From: Gemmatimonadales bacterium
GTDB taxonomy: Bacteria > Gemmatimonadota > Gemmatimonadetes > Gemmatimonadales > GWC2-71-9
Length of the DNA: 64,000 bases
Assembly: GCA_036500345.1 (NCBI GenBank)
Contig: DASYCE010000007.1
Span: 274,199-338,198 of the forward strand
Reading direction: 5' to 3'
The position numbers and the translations under genes were made by a program. The notes beneath the pieces were generated by a model that saw nothing but the letters and a program-made list of their open reading frames with translations, had not been told where the DNA came from and made no database searches. This document shows, one piece after another, positions 1-7,519 of this stretch (positions within the stretch are counted from its first letter, which is position 1; the number at the start of each line of letters is the position of its first letter).

Positions 1-1730
1 TCGGCGCTGACCGCCGGATCGAGTCGCTTGAGCCGCTGAACCACCCCGTCCTCGAAGGCGACGTCGGGAACCGGCGGAAAGCGATCAACCCCCTCGCGCC
101 CCGAAAGCGAGGCCGGGCGCGGAAAGCGGATGAAGACTGGTTGGGTAAAGTGGGGATGGCGAAGCATCAGTTCGCCCTTGGGAAGCGACGCCAGCTTGGC
201 CTTCACCGCAGGCGACAGGGTGGCGTAGCCCGGCATCGCCAATTCGTCGCTGTCCATTCTCCCGTACGCGCTGGTGCCGGCGTTGCCGGTGACTCGCCGC
301 ATCACCTGCGACCGGAACTGCTGCGCCGAGAAGAGCACGAGGCCGAGGTAGCGCCCCCGCTCGGAGAGATCGAGCAACATCCGCTTCACGTACGTGTCGG
401 GACCGTCGGCGGGGGCGTACTTGTTGAGTTCGTCCACGAAGACGATGACATGATCGACGCCGAGATCGCGCCGCTCGAGGTGTTCGCGAACCCGGGCGAT
501 CAGGCGGGCGAAAACGAGATCCTGGGCCAGCGGATCGACGCCCGCGATGTCGACCACGTGCACCGACCGATCACGGAACGCTCCCCACGGGAGATCGCTG
601 ACGAGCGCGTCATCGGTGACCAGCCCCTTGGAACGCGTGGCAATGTTGCCGAGCCGGTTGCGGACCTTTCGAATCGTCGCCGCGTGGTGGGTCCGCCAGA
701 CCTCGGCGCCACGCTGGGTCTCGAGGAAGTCGAAGATCGAACGGAAGAAGTGGTCGAGGTCGGCGAGACTCGTCACCTCGAACGGCTTTTCCTGCAATTC
801 GGGCGCCTGATAGCGCTTGCCGACCACGCGATCGGCGAGAAAATCGAGGAGCGCATCCGCCTTGGCGTCGATGTCGTCGCGATTCAGGACCACTTCGGCG
901 AAGTCGAGGACTTCGCGCAACCCCCACACCAGCGGCTGCACCGCGCCGGCGATCTCAGGATTGGTGCGCAGGGTGTTGAGGTTGACACCATCTGGCTTGA
1001 AGGGGGCGTAGACGGTGACATCGGCAAATGGCACCGCCTGCAATCCGAGTCGATGCCAGATCGCCAGGTCCTCCTTGCTCAGGACCGACGGCTGGTCGAG
1101 AAAGCAGAGGTCGGGGCCCTTCACGTTGAAGCAAAGCGCGGCGACGCTCCCCTTCGATTTCGGGAACGTCTGAAAGATCGCGCTCAGCAGCACGGCGATC
1201 GCACTGGTCTTGGTGGCGAGACCCGACACGCCGCTGATGTTGAAGTGCGCCGCCTCGGGACCGACGAGGAAGTCCGCATCGAGATACACCGGCGCATCGA
1301 CAGCACCGCCGGCGAGGAGTCCGATCGGAATCCCGGTCGACGCGTCACCGCCAGTGTACGTCTCCATCCGCAATGCGACGCGAACGTCCTCCGCCGACGC
1401 GAGGACCACCGCGCCGAACGGCGCGGGCTGCATCGGTTCGGCCGGGAGTTGCCTGACGACGGCGACGGTCCAGAGTCGAATCGCGGTGCGTGATCGTGCG
1501 CTGCGCGCCGGATTGCCTTCGGCAGCGAGGACGGCATCGAGCGGACGGGCAAGATCGAGATAGGAAAAGCCCTCGACGATGACGCCGAAGACGGTTCGCC
1601 CTTCGGCGTCGACGCGAACGATCGTACCGATCCCGCATGACGCGTCGGCACCTGACCAGAAATGAAACTGGTGCGGGGTGCTGGGATGCTCTTCCGTCGC
1701 GACGACCTGCCCGACGATCGATTCAGTCAC
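1..1730 (-). CDS. HerA-like ATP-binding protein (DUF87 family), C-terminus off the left edge
   Basis: Partial: about 576 residues are visible from a GTG start, and the C-terminus continues beyond base 1. Residues 1-100 look like a HAS-barrel N-terminal region. The P-loop region at about 165-176 reads NISGVSGLATKTS, keeping the Lys-Thr-Ser (K174-S176) but without the Gly that normally precedes Lys. The Walker B strand ends in VFVDELNKYAP (D433, E434). After it comes a SERGRYLGLVLFSAQQ segment typical of HerA/FtsK-like hexameric pumps. The known HerA role is DNA translocation with the NurA nuclease in end resection; that this protein does so is inference, and NurA would lie beyond the window. 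It is last in a minus-strand run and starts 9 bp after the preceding stop. An ATG further upstream is out of frame, which supports GTG. Confidence 0.8.
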   Translation of the reverse strand, partial: MTESIVGQVVATEEHPSTPHQFHFWSGADASCGIGTIVRVDAEGRTVFGVIVEGFSYLDLARPLDAVLAAEGNPARSARSRTAIRLWTVAVVRQLPAEPMQPAPFGAVVLASAEDVRVALRMETYTGGDASTGIPIGLLAGGAVDAPVYLDADFLVGPEAAHFNISGVSGLATKTSAIAVLLSAIFQTFPKSKGSVAALCFNVKGPDLCFLDQPSVLSKEDLAIWHRLGLQAVPFADVTVYAPFKPDGVNLNTLRTNPEIAGAVQPLVWGLREVLDFAEVVLNRDDIDAKADALLDFLADRVVGKRYQAPELQEKPFEVTSLADLDHFFRSIFDFLETQRGAEVWRTHHAATIRKVRNRLGNIATRSKGLVTDDALVSDLPWGAFRDRSVHVVDIAGVDPLAQDLVFARLIARVREHLERRDLGVDHVIVFVDELNKYAPADGPDTYVKRMLLDLSERGRYLGLVLFSAQQFRSQVMRRVTGNAGTSAYGRMDSDELAMPGYATLSPAVKAKLASLPKGELMLRHPHFTQPVFIRFPRPASLSGREGVDRFPPVPDVAFEDGVVQRLKRLDPAVSA

Positions 1731-1739
1731 GACGACCGG

Positions 1740-2243
1740 TCATTCCAATCCTGGTGGCTGCGGGACGTGCTCGAGCCAGAAGCCGGCGAGCCGCTGCGCG
1801 CCGTCGACTTCGACGAGGAAGTGATCGGCGACCCGAATCGCTTCCACCGGGCGGCGGGTGCCGATCCGGAGATGGAAGGTGGTTTCGTCGGGGTCGGCGG
1901 AGACGGTCAGTGTGGTGTCGAACTCCAGTGCCGCGACGCCACGCTTGGCCGTGCGCGACGGGACCAGCACCTGGCCGCGCCGCGCCTCCACCGGTGCGGC
2001 GAGCCCCGCGAGGGTCGTGATGTCGGGCCACACCACGATGTCGATGCCGCACAGCACTCCGGCACTGATGTCGAGGACGGCAATCGATCCGTCGTCATCG
2101 TTCAACTCGACGGTGCCGGTATACCCCGCGCCAGTCGCCGGCGGATCGATCGTTCCGGTGAGAATGTCGGTCTCGGGATCCCAACGCCATTGCAGTGTCG
2201 GGAGCGGACCGGGCTGCGCGAGGACGTGAATCTCCAACGCCAT
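1740..2243 (-). CDS. Hypothetical protein, 167 aa, between aminotransferase and HerA-like gene
   Basis: I do not recognise this family. The predicted product is soluble and beta-rich, without signal peptide or membrane segment, and begins MALEIHVLAQPGPLPTLQWR. The ATG start was chosen because it overlaps the stop of the upstream aminotransferase by one base (TGATG). This arrangement suggests translational coupling and is preferred over a longer start inside the aminotransferase. Only 9 bp separate its stop from the HerA-like start. That spacing suggests it is co-made with the DNA pump and could be a partner or regulator; this rests on context alone. Confidence 0.7.
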   Translation of the reverse strand: MALEIHVLAQPGPLPTLQWRWDPETDILTGTIDPPATGAGYTGTVELNDDDGSIAVLDISAGVLCGIDIVVWPDITTLAGLAAPVEARRGQVLVPSRTAKRGVAALEFDTTLTVSADPDETTFHLRIGTRRPVEAIRVADHFLVEVDGAQRLAGFWLEHVPQPPGLE

Positions 2244-3457
2244 CAACCACTCAGCGCGGGCACGCCGAGACGCGCAACGAACTGCACGATCCGATCGCAC
2301 GCCGCTTCGAGTTGCGCATCGGACACCGCGAATGACAGGCGAACCCAGCGGTCATCGCCAAACGCGACGCCGGGGACGAGCGCCACGCCGGCATCCTTCA
2401 TCAGTTGCTCGCAGAACGCCGCGCCGCCGATACCGCGCCCCGGTGCGAGCGCGTCGACGCGGAAGAGGAAATAGAAGGCGCCGTGCGGCTCGACGAATTC
2501 CACACCGGGCAACTGGTCGCCGAACCGGGCGACGAGGTAGTCGCGGCGGCGGGAAAACGCGGCGACCATCCGCTCCACGTCGGCGTCGATCGCCGGATCG
2601 CCAAACGCCTTCGTCGCCGCCCACATCGCCGGCTGGTTGGCGCCGGTGGTCATGTGGCTCTGCAGCGCCGCCATCGCCCGGGTCACTTCGGCGGGCGCGT
2701 ACGACGCGCCGATCCGCCAGCCGGTCATCGCATACGCCTTCGACGCGCCGTAGAAGACGAGCGCGCGCTCGAGGACACCGTCGTCGAGATCAAAGAGCGA
2801 TGGAGCGGGGCCGGCGCCGTAGTGAATTCGCCGATAGATCTCGTCGTTGAGCAGCCAGATCCCGTGCGCAGCCGCCCAATCGGCAATTGCGCGCAGCTCA
2901 GCCTGGGTGTACACCGAGCCGGTCGGATTGCACGGTGAACAGAGGATCACGCCGCGGGTGTGCTCGTCGCGTGCGCGCTCCAGATCGTCGACGCTGACCT
3001 TGAGTCCCCATTCCGGGTCTCCGGCGACCATCACCGGTTCGGCGCGGGCCAGGTGCACGATCTGTGGATACGACACCCACGCCGGTGAGGGAATCAGCAC
3101 CTTGTCGCCCGGGCCGAAGAGCGTGAAGCAGGCGTTGAACAGCGACTGCTTTGACCCGTTGCTCACCATCACCCGATCGGGATCAACGGCACGTCCGCCG
3201 CTCATCCGCGAGAGAGCCGACGCAATTGCCCGCCGCAATTCCACCGTGCCGACATTCGGTGCGTAGCGCGTCTTCCCGGAGCGGATCGCGTCGATCCCGG
3301 CTTCCGCCACTGCAGCGGGGGTGTCGAAGTCGGGCTCGCCGGCGCCGAGATCGAGGACGTCGTCGCCGGCAGCCTTGCGCCGTTGCGCTTCGGTGCTGAT
3401 CGCCACGGTTTCCGACGATTTGAGATACTGGAGATTGGGTGAGCGATGGAAGGTCAT
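2243..3457 (-). CDS. aspC: Pyridoxal-phosphate aminotransferase, class I/II (aspartate aminotransferase type)
   Basis: A 404-residue fold-type I aminotransferase, full length for the AspC Ib group, that would move an amino group between an amino acid such as aspartate and 2-oxoglutarate in the cytoplasm. Visible landmarks are the N-terminal LGAGEPDFDTP, the NPTG loop at 177-180, the NDEIY strand with D205 that contacts the pyridine nitrogen, and the Schiff-base lysine K240 in YGASKAYAMTGWRIG followed by R248. Exact substrate (aspartate, prephenate or an aromatic acid) cannot be read from sequence. It is first in the minus-strand run and divergent from the degenerate helicase gene across only about 70 bp. 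Confidence 0.9.
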   Translation of the reverse strand: MTFHRSPNLQYLKSSETVAISTEAQRRKAAGDDVLDLGAGEPDFDTPAAVAEAGIDAIRSGKTRYAPNVGTVELRRAIASALSRMSGGRAVDPDRVMVSNGSKQSLFNACFTLFGPGDKVLIPSPAWVSYPQIVHLARAEPVMVAGDPEWGLKVSVDDLERARDEHTRGVILCSPCNPTGSVYTQAELRAIADWAAAHGIWLLNDEIYRRIHYGAGPAPSLFDLDDGVLERALVFYGASKAYAMTGWRIGASYAPAEVTRAMAALQSHMTTGANQPAMWAATKAFGDPAIDADVERMVAAFSRRRDYLVARFGDQLPGVEFVEPHGAFYFLFRVDALAPGRGIGGAAFCEQLMKDAGVALVPGVAFGDDRWVRLSFAVSDAQLEAACDRIVQFVARLGVPALSG

Positions 3458-3528
3458 CCTAGAAAATACCCACCTTCCCCGCGCACCGGCCCGGCGCGAT
3501 TTTCGACCCGGCTAAGTTGACGTCGTCG

Positions 3529-5016
3529 ATGGTTGATCGAGTCGCTTTGACAATCGAGGTGGGAGTGTCGGGGTTTCTGGAATGGCAGATGATGCCGGCG
3601 GTCGCCGCCGGCCTGGAGCGGCTTGGCTGGCAGGCCGGCGATCCCGAGGTGCGTGACGCCGTCCCCGCCGCGCTCCGTGGCACCAACGTCGTGGCGGTCC
3701 TGCCGCCCTCGCCGGCGTGGGCCGTTCCCCTCGTCGGAGGGCTCGTCGGGCAGCCCGACAAGAGCGGGACGGTTCTGATGCTCGCCGGCCCAGCCCTCCT
3801 CGACGAATGGGTCACCGCCGTCGGAGCGCTGATCGAGGGTACGCCGCTGCTCGTCGATGTCCTCCGGCCAGGCGCCTCGTCGCGACCACTCGCGCCAACA
3901 CCCGACATCGTGATCGCCACACCGGCGACGGCGTTCGCGTTCCACGCCCAGTCCGCCCTTCGTCCCGAACAATTTCGCGCGATCGTGTTCGTCTGGCCGG
4001 AAAGCTGGAACGCCGACGAAGCGGTGAGCGCCATCCTCCAGGATTGTCCCCGCGACGCCCAACGGCTGATGATCACCAGCCGGTCCGACCAGACCAGCGC
4101 CGCCGACGGCGTCGTCGAACGGTATGCCCGCAAGGCGGTCGTCGTGCAATCACCCCGGCCGGCGATTGATACGAAGCCGCCGGCGCCGGTGCGCAGCGTG
4201 CCCGCATCGTGGAACGGGCGGGCGGCAGCGCTCGCCGCAATCGCCGACCGGATCACCGGCGATCCGGTGACGATCTGGACCGCCGATACACGGGACCAGT
4301 CGCTGATTCGCCGCGCGTTCGGGTCGCTTCCGGCGTCATGGCGCTTCGCGGCGCGAGACGTGCCCCGTGGCGGCGAGACGGTGTGCTACGACCTTCCTTC
4401 GGAGGGCCAGCTTGCGGCCCTGCGACAGGCCGGACCGGTCACGTTGCTGATGGCCCCCGGCACGGAGGCGTATGTGGAATCGATCGCACCGAGCCGTCAG
4501 CCGCTGCAGGCGACATCTCCGCTGCGTGCGGTGATCGACCGCGACGAATCGATTCGGAGCGACATCGCCGGGCGCATCGCCGCGGGTGCCGACGCCGGGG
4601 CGCTGTATGCGCTGGGTCCGCTCTTCGATCGCCACGATCCGCAGCTCGTCGCCGCCGCACTCTTCTCGATGTGGCAGCGAACCCGGGATTCGTCGGCCGG
4701 CAGCGGCGGCGGCAGCGCGCCGTCTCAGCCACCGACGGTGACGGCCGCGACGAGCGCCGCGAGCGGGGTCGCCAAGTTGTGGATCGGTGCCGGAAAGAAG
4801 GACGAGGCGACGGTCGGGGATTTCGTCGCCATCCTGGTGCGCGAAGCAAAGATGGACCGCACCCAGATCGGTCGTATTGACCTGCGCGATACCTTTGCGC
4901 TGGTCGAAGTTCCGGCGGCGGATGCCGAGGCGATTGCCCAGCGTCTTGTGGGCGTCACCATCCGGAAGCGGAAGCTCTCGGCGCGGGTGGACCGCGGTCG
5001 GGGCGGCGGTCGTTAA
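3529..5016 (+). CDS. Degenerate DEAD-box helicase-like protein with DbpA RNA-binding domain
   Basis: A 495-residue protein keeping the layout of a DEAD-box RNA helicase while its catalytic motifs are eroded. The Q/motif I region reads AALRGTNVVAVLPPSPAWAVPL where helicases have a GxGKT loop. The motif Ib site reads PDIVIATPAT (normally TPGR). The motif II site reads AIVFVWPESWN in place of DEAD, and the motif III site RLMITSRSD in place of SAT. A helical tail and an Ala/Ser/Gly/Pro linker lead into a clear DbpA-type RNA-binding domain (about residues 420-490, starting AKLWIGAGKKDEATVGDFVA) and a basic Gly/Arg end. I infer an ATP-independent RNA-binding, possibly rRNA- or ribosome-related, pseudo-helicase. 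A TTG 12 bases upstream is an alternative start. Confidence 0.8.
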   Translation: MVDRVALTIEVGVSGFLEWQMMPAVAAGLERLGWQAGDPEVRDAVPAALRGTNVVAVLPPSPAWAVPLVGGLVGQPDKSGTVLMLAGPALLDEWVTAVGALIEGTPLLVDVLRPGASSRPLAPTPDIVIATPATAFAFHAQSALRPEQFRAIVFVWPESWNADEAVSAILQDCPRDAQRLMITSRSDQTSAADGVVERYARKAVVVQSPRPAIDTKPPAPVRSVPASWNGRAAALAAIADRITGDPVTIWTADTRDQSLIRRAFGSLPASWRFAARDVPRGGETVCYDLPSEGQLAALRQAGPVTLLMAPGTEAYVESIAPSRQPLQATSPLRAVIDRDESIRSDIAGRIAAGADAGALYALGPLFDRHDPQLVAAALFSMWQRTRDSSAGSGGGSAPSQPPTVTAATSAASGVAKLWIGAGKKDEATVGDFVAILVREAKMDRTQIGRIDLRDTFALVEVPAADAEAIAQRLVGVTIRKRKLSARVDRGRGGGR

Positions 5017-5022
5017 ACGCCG

Positions 5023-5048
5023 ACGGGCCGCCCAGCGGGGCGGCCCGT
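5023..5048. terminator. Bidirectional hairpin terminator between convergent genes
   Basis: A perfect 11-bp inverted repeat (ACGGGCCGCCC and its complement) around an AGCG loop lies between the helicase-like stop and the HU stop. No T-run follows on either strand, so termination efficiency is uncertain. Confidence 0.7.
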
Positions 5049-5074
5049 AAGTCCTGTGGAGACTGGCGAAACGC

Positions 5075-5365
5075 TTACTTGCCCTTGTTGACCAGATCCT
5101 TGAGACCCTTGCCCGGGCGGAACGCCGGGACCTTCGACGCCTTGATCTTGATGGTGGCGCCGGTCTGCGGATTGCGGCCTTCACGCGCGGCACGCTTGCG
5201 GACTTCGAAATTCCCGAACCCGGTGATCGCGATGGCGCCGCCCTTCTTCAACTCCTTGGCGAGCAGACCTTCGGTCGAGAAGAAGAGGTCGACGATGTCG
5301 CCGGCATCTGCCTTCGAGGTTTCGCGGGCCTTCGCGACCGCCTCGATGAGCTCCATCTTGTTCAT
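5075..5365 (-). CDS. hup: HU-family DNA-binding protein
   Basis: A 96-residue histone-like protein, the usual HU length. It begins MNKMELIEAVAKARETSKAD and carries the dimerisation helices, the GFGNFEVRKR segment and the beta-arm RNPQTGATIKIKASKVPAFRPGK whose Pro intercalates into bent DNA. HU compacts the nucleoid and helps replication, recombination and transcription as a dimer. The ATG is preceded by AAGGAG at normal spacing; longer in-frame upstream extensions have no homology to HU. It stands alone, with its own promoter-like sequence upstream and a hairpin shared with the convergent gene. Confidence 0.95.
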   Translation of the reverse strand: MNKMELIEAVAKARETSKADAGDIVDLFFSTEGLLAKELKKGGAIAITGFGNFEVRKRAAREGRNPQTGATIKIKASKVPAFRPGKGLKDLVNKGK

Positions 5366-5427
5366 GAGTTGCTCCTTGGGTTTGACTGTGGGATCGGATC
5401 GCGGACCAGTCGGCCCGGACTGGCGAC

Positions 5428-5457
5428 AATATGCGGTCCGCGTCCGCAAGTCCGCAA
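5428..5457 (-). promoter_or_regulatory. Possible hup promoter with tandem GCGGAC repeats
   Basis: On the minus strand a TTGCGG box and a CATATT box are 18 bp apart, about 60 bp upstream of the HU start. The spacer holds repeated GCGGAC units. Both boxes match sigma-70 consensus at only four of six positions. Confidence 0.4.
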
Positions 5458-5539
5458 GATCCTTGACATTCCCGGGCGCGCGCCGCTGCATCCCGCACGG
5501 CTGGCGGATTCCCGGCGGGTACCCCTTGACGAAACGCCC

Positions 5540-6151
5540 ATGACCGTTCACCACCGTCCGGGCCGGATCGAAGTCGTCGCCGGCGTGATGTTCAGCGGCA
5601 AGAGCGAGGAATTGATCCGGCGCGTGCGACGCGCGCTGATCGCCAGGCACCGGGTGCGCGTCTTCAAGTCGCATCTCGACGAACGCTACGACGGCGTCTA
5701 CCGGATTTCGAGCCACACCGGCATCTCGGTCGAGGCCGAGCCGATCGATCGTGCCGAGGAAATCCTGCGGGCGATTGCCGATCCCGACGTGGTCGATGTC
5801 GTCGCCGTGGATGAAACACAATTCCTCGACGTGGGTGTGGTCGAGGTCGCGACGCATCTCGCCGAACGCGGCGTTCGCGTGGTGCTGGCCGGGACCGACA
5901 CCGATTTTCGCGGCGAACCGTTCGGCATGATGGGACACCTGATGGCCATCGCCGAAGAGGTCACCAAACTGCAGGCGATCTGCGTCGTGTGTGGCGATCT
6001 GGCGTGTCGCAACCAGCGGCTGGTCAATGGACGTCCCGCGAAGTGGGATTCACCGGTTGTCATGGTCGGTGGCAGCGAGAGCTACGAAGCGCGGTGCCGG
6101 CGCTGCTTCCAGATCCCACGCCACGACGAGGATCAGGTGGCGCTCCTCTGA
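5540..6151 (+). CDS. tdk: Thymidine kinase
   Basis: A 203-residue type II thymidine kinase that phosphorylates thymidine to dTMP in the pyrimidine salvage pathway. The P-loop GVMFSGKSEE holds K21, the catalytic Glu is E92 in VDETQFLD, and four cysteines (C148, C151, C186, C189) form the structural zinc site. The lasso and substrate region around SYEARC is present. The ATG start puts the glycine-rich loop at the normal place. The stop overlaps the next start (TGATG), coupling it to coaE at the head of a long plus-strand series. Confidence 0.95.
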   Translation: MTVHHRPGRIEVVAGVMFSGKSEELIRRVRRALIARHRVRVFKSHLDERYDGVYRISSHTGISVEAEPIDRAEEILRAIADPDVVDVVAVDETQFLDVGVVEVATHLAERGVRVVLAGTDTDFRGEPFGMMGHLMAIAEEVTKLQAICVVCGDLACRNQRLVNGRPAKWDSPVVMVGGSESYEARCRRCFQIPRHDEDQVALL

Positions 6152-6744
6152 TGCGCGTCCTCGCGCTCACCGGATCAGTGGCCGCCGGCAAATCCAGTGT
6201 TGGTGCGCTTTTCGAGGAGTGGGGCACACCGGTGCTGAGCGCCGATGCCGTCGTCCGCGATCTGCAACGGAGCGGTGAGCCGGTGTACGACGCGATCGTC
6301 TCGGCGTTCGGCACGGCGATCGTTGCCGCCAATGGCGAGCTCGATCGCGCGGCACTGCGCCGGCGTATTCTCGAGGATCCGGCGGCGCGTCACGCACTCG
6401 AAGCGATCGTGCATCCGGCGATCGAACCGCGGCGCCGCACGTGGCTTGATGCGGCGCGGGCCCGCGGCGAGCCACTCGTCGTCGCCGATATTCCGCTCCT
6501 CTTCGAAGTCGCCGACCCCGCAGCATACGACGGCGTGATCGTCGTCGACGCACCCGTCGCCGAGCGGCGACGGCGCCTGATTGACGACCGCGGACTCTCC
6601 CCGCGCGAAGCTGACCAGCTGCTCGACGCGCAACTTCCCGCCGCGGCGAAGCGCGCCCGGGCAACGTGGGTGATCGACAACGACTCGAGCCGCGACGTCC
6701 TGCGCGCGCGCGCGCGACACGTCTGGGACCAGCTGCCGCGGTGA
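6151..6744 (+). CDS. coaE: Dephospho-CoA kinase
   Basis: A 197-residue P-loop kinase that adds the 3'-phosphate to dephospho-CoA, the last step of coenzyme A synthesis. The Walker A loop GSVAAGKSS is at residues 8-16, the ADAVVRDL motif for adenosine recognition follows, and the lid region includes VADIPLLFEV. A second nucleotide-binding Arg lies near RRRRLIDDRG. It begins on the A of the tdk stop codon and its own stop overlaps the GTG of the next gene, so all three are probably translated together. Confidence 0.95.
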   Translation: MRVLALTGSVAAGKSSVGALFEEWGTPVLSADAVVRDLQRSGEPVYDAIVSAFGTAIVAANGELDRAALRRRILEDPAARHALEAIVHPAIEPRRRTWLDAARARGEPLVVADIPLLFEVADPAAYDGVIVVDAPVAERRRRLIDDRGLSPREADQLLDAQLPAAAKRARATWVIDNDSSRDVLRARARHVWDQLPR

Positions 6745-7496
6745 CGTCGTTCATCTGGAACGACAACCGTTCGCGTCCGGCGTGGCAGCAGATGGCGATC
6801 GACCGTGCGCTCGCGGCACGTGCCGTGGGCGACGGCGCAGTGGTGTTCCGGCTCTACCGGTGGAGCACCAGCAGCGTCTCGTTTGGCGCCAACGAACAGG
6901 CCTGCCGCACCTGGAACCGGCCGGCGCTCGACGACGCCGGAATCCCCTGCGTCCGCCGGCCGACCGGCGGGAGAGGCGTCTGGCACGACGCCGACGACCT
7001 GACCTACGCGGTCACCGGACCGGCTGCGACCCTCGGCGGGCTCCGTCTCGCATATCGCGTGATTCACGAACAGCTCGCCGCGGCGCTTGCCGCGATCGGA
7101 CTCGCCGCGACGATCGCGCCCCGGGCGCACCGGCCGACGCTCGCCCCGGGGAGCTGCTTCGACCTGGCCGTCGGCGGCGAGGTCCTTGTTGACGGCAGGA
7201 AAACGATCGGCAGCGCCCAGGCGTTGATCGGTGGGGCGATCCTGCAGCACGGCGCCATCGCCCGCGCCGACCGGGGCGGCGCGCTGGCACGATTCCGGCT
7301 GCCATCCGGGTCGGTCGATCGATCACGGGAGGGGCGGAACCTCCCGGATCATGCGACCCTCGCCCGGGCGATCGTTGATCGCTGGTTTGACGAGGGGGGC
7401 TGCGAGATCCCCGGCGGACTCGTGGCGTGGGCCGAAGAAGCCAGCGCGTCGCACGCCGACCAGTTTCGCGATCCGTTGTGGACCTGGCGCCGCTGA
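6741..7496 (+). CDS. Lipoate/octanoate protein transferase, LipM/LplA-like
   Basis: A 251-residue member of the biotin/lipoate A/B ligase fold. The lipoate pocket motif appears as RRPTGGRGVWHD (72-83). Next come a Cys-Phe-Asp segment (C139) and then DGRKTIGSAQ with the conserved Lys K154. The Cys upstream of GRKxxGSAQ and the following ILQHGAI resemble LipM octanoyltransferases more than ATP-using LplA ligases, but the two cannot be separated by eye. It would attach octanoyl or lipoyl groups to E2 or GcvH proteins. The GTG start overlaps the coaE stop (GTGA). The window also has a LipB at 39437, so the role of this copy is unclear. Confidence 0.75.
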   Translation: MTSFIWNDNRSRPAWQQMAIDRALAARAVGDGAVVFRLYRWSTSSVSFGANEQACRTWNRPALDDAGIPCVRRPTGGRGVWHDADDLTYAVTGPAATLGGLRLAYRVIHEQLAAALAAIGLAATIAPRAHRPTLAPGSCFDLAVGGEVLVDGRKTIGSAQALIGGAILQHGAIARADRGGALARFRLPSGSVDRSREGRNLPDHATLARAIVDRWFDEGGCEIPGGLVAWAEEASASHADQFRDPLWTWRR

Positions 7497-7519
7497 GCGC
7501 CGCATACCCCGAGGTCGTG

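Noticed and set aside
141..1493. A 450-codon plus-strand frame opposite the HerA-like gene
   Set aside because: Antisense shadow; the minus-strand frame carries Walker B and P-loop residues.
5463..5468. TTGACA upstream of tdk as a plus-strand -35 box
   Set aside because: No acceptable -10 box at 16-18 bp; the following sequence is GC-only.
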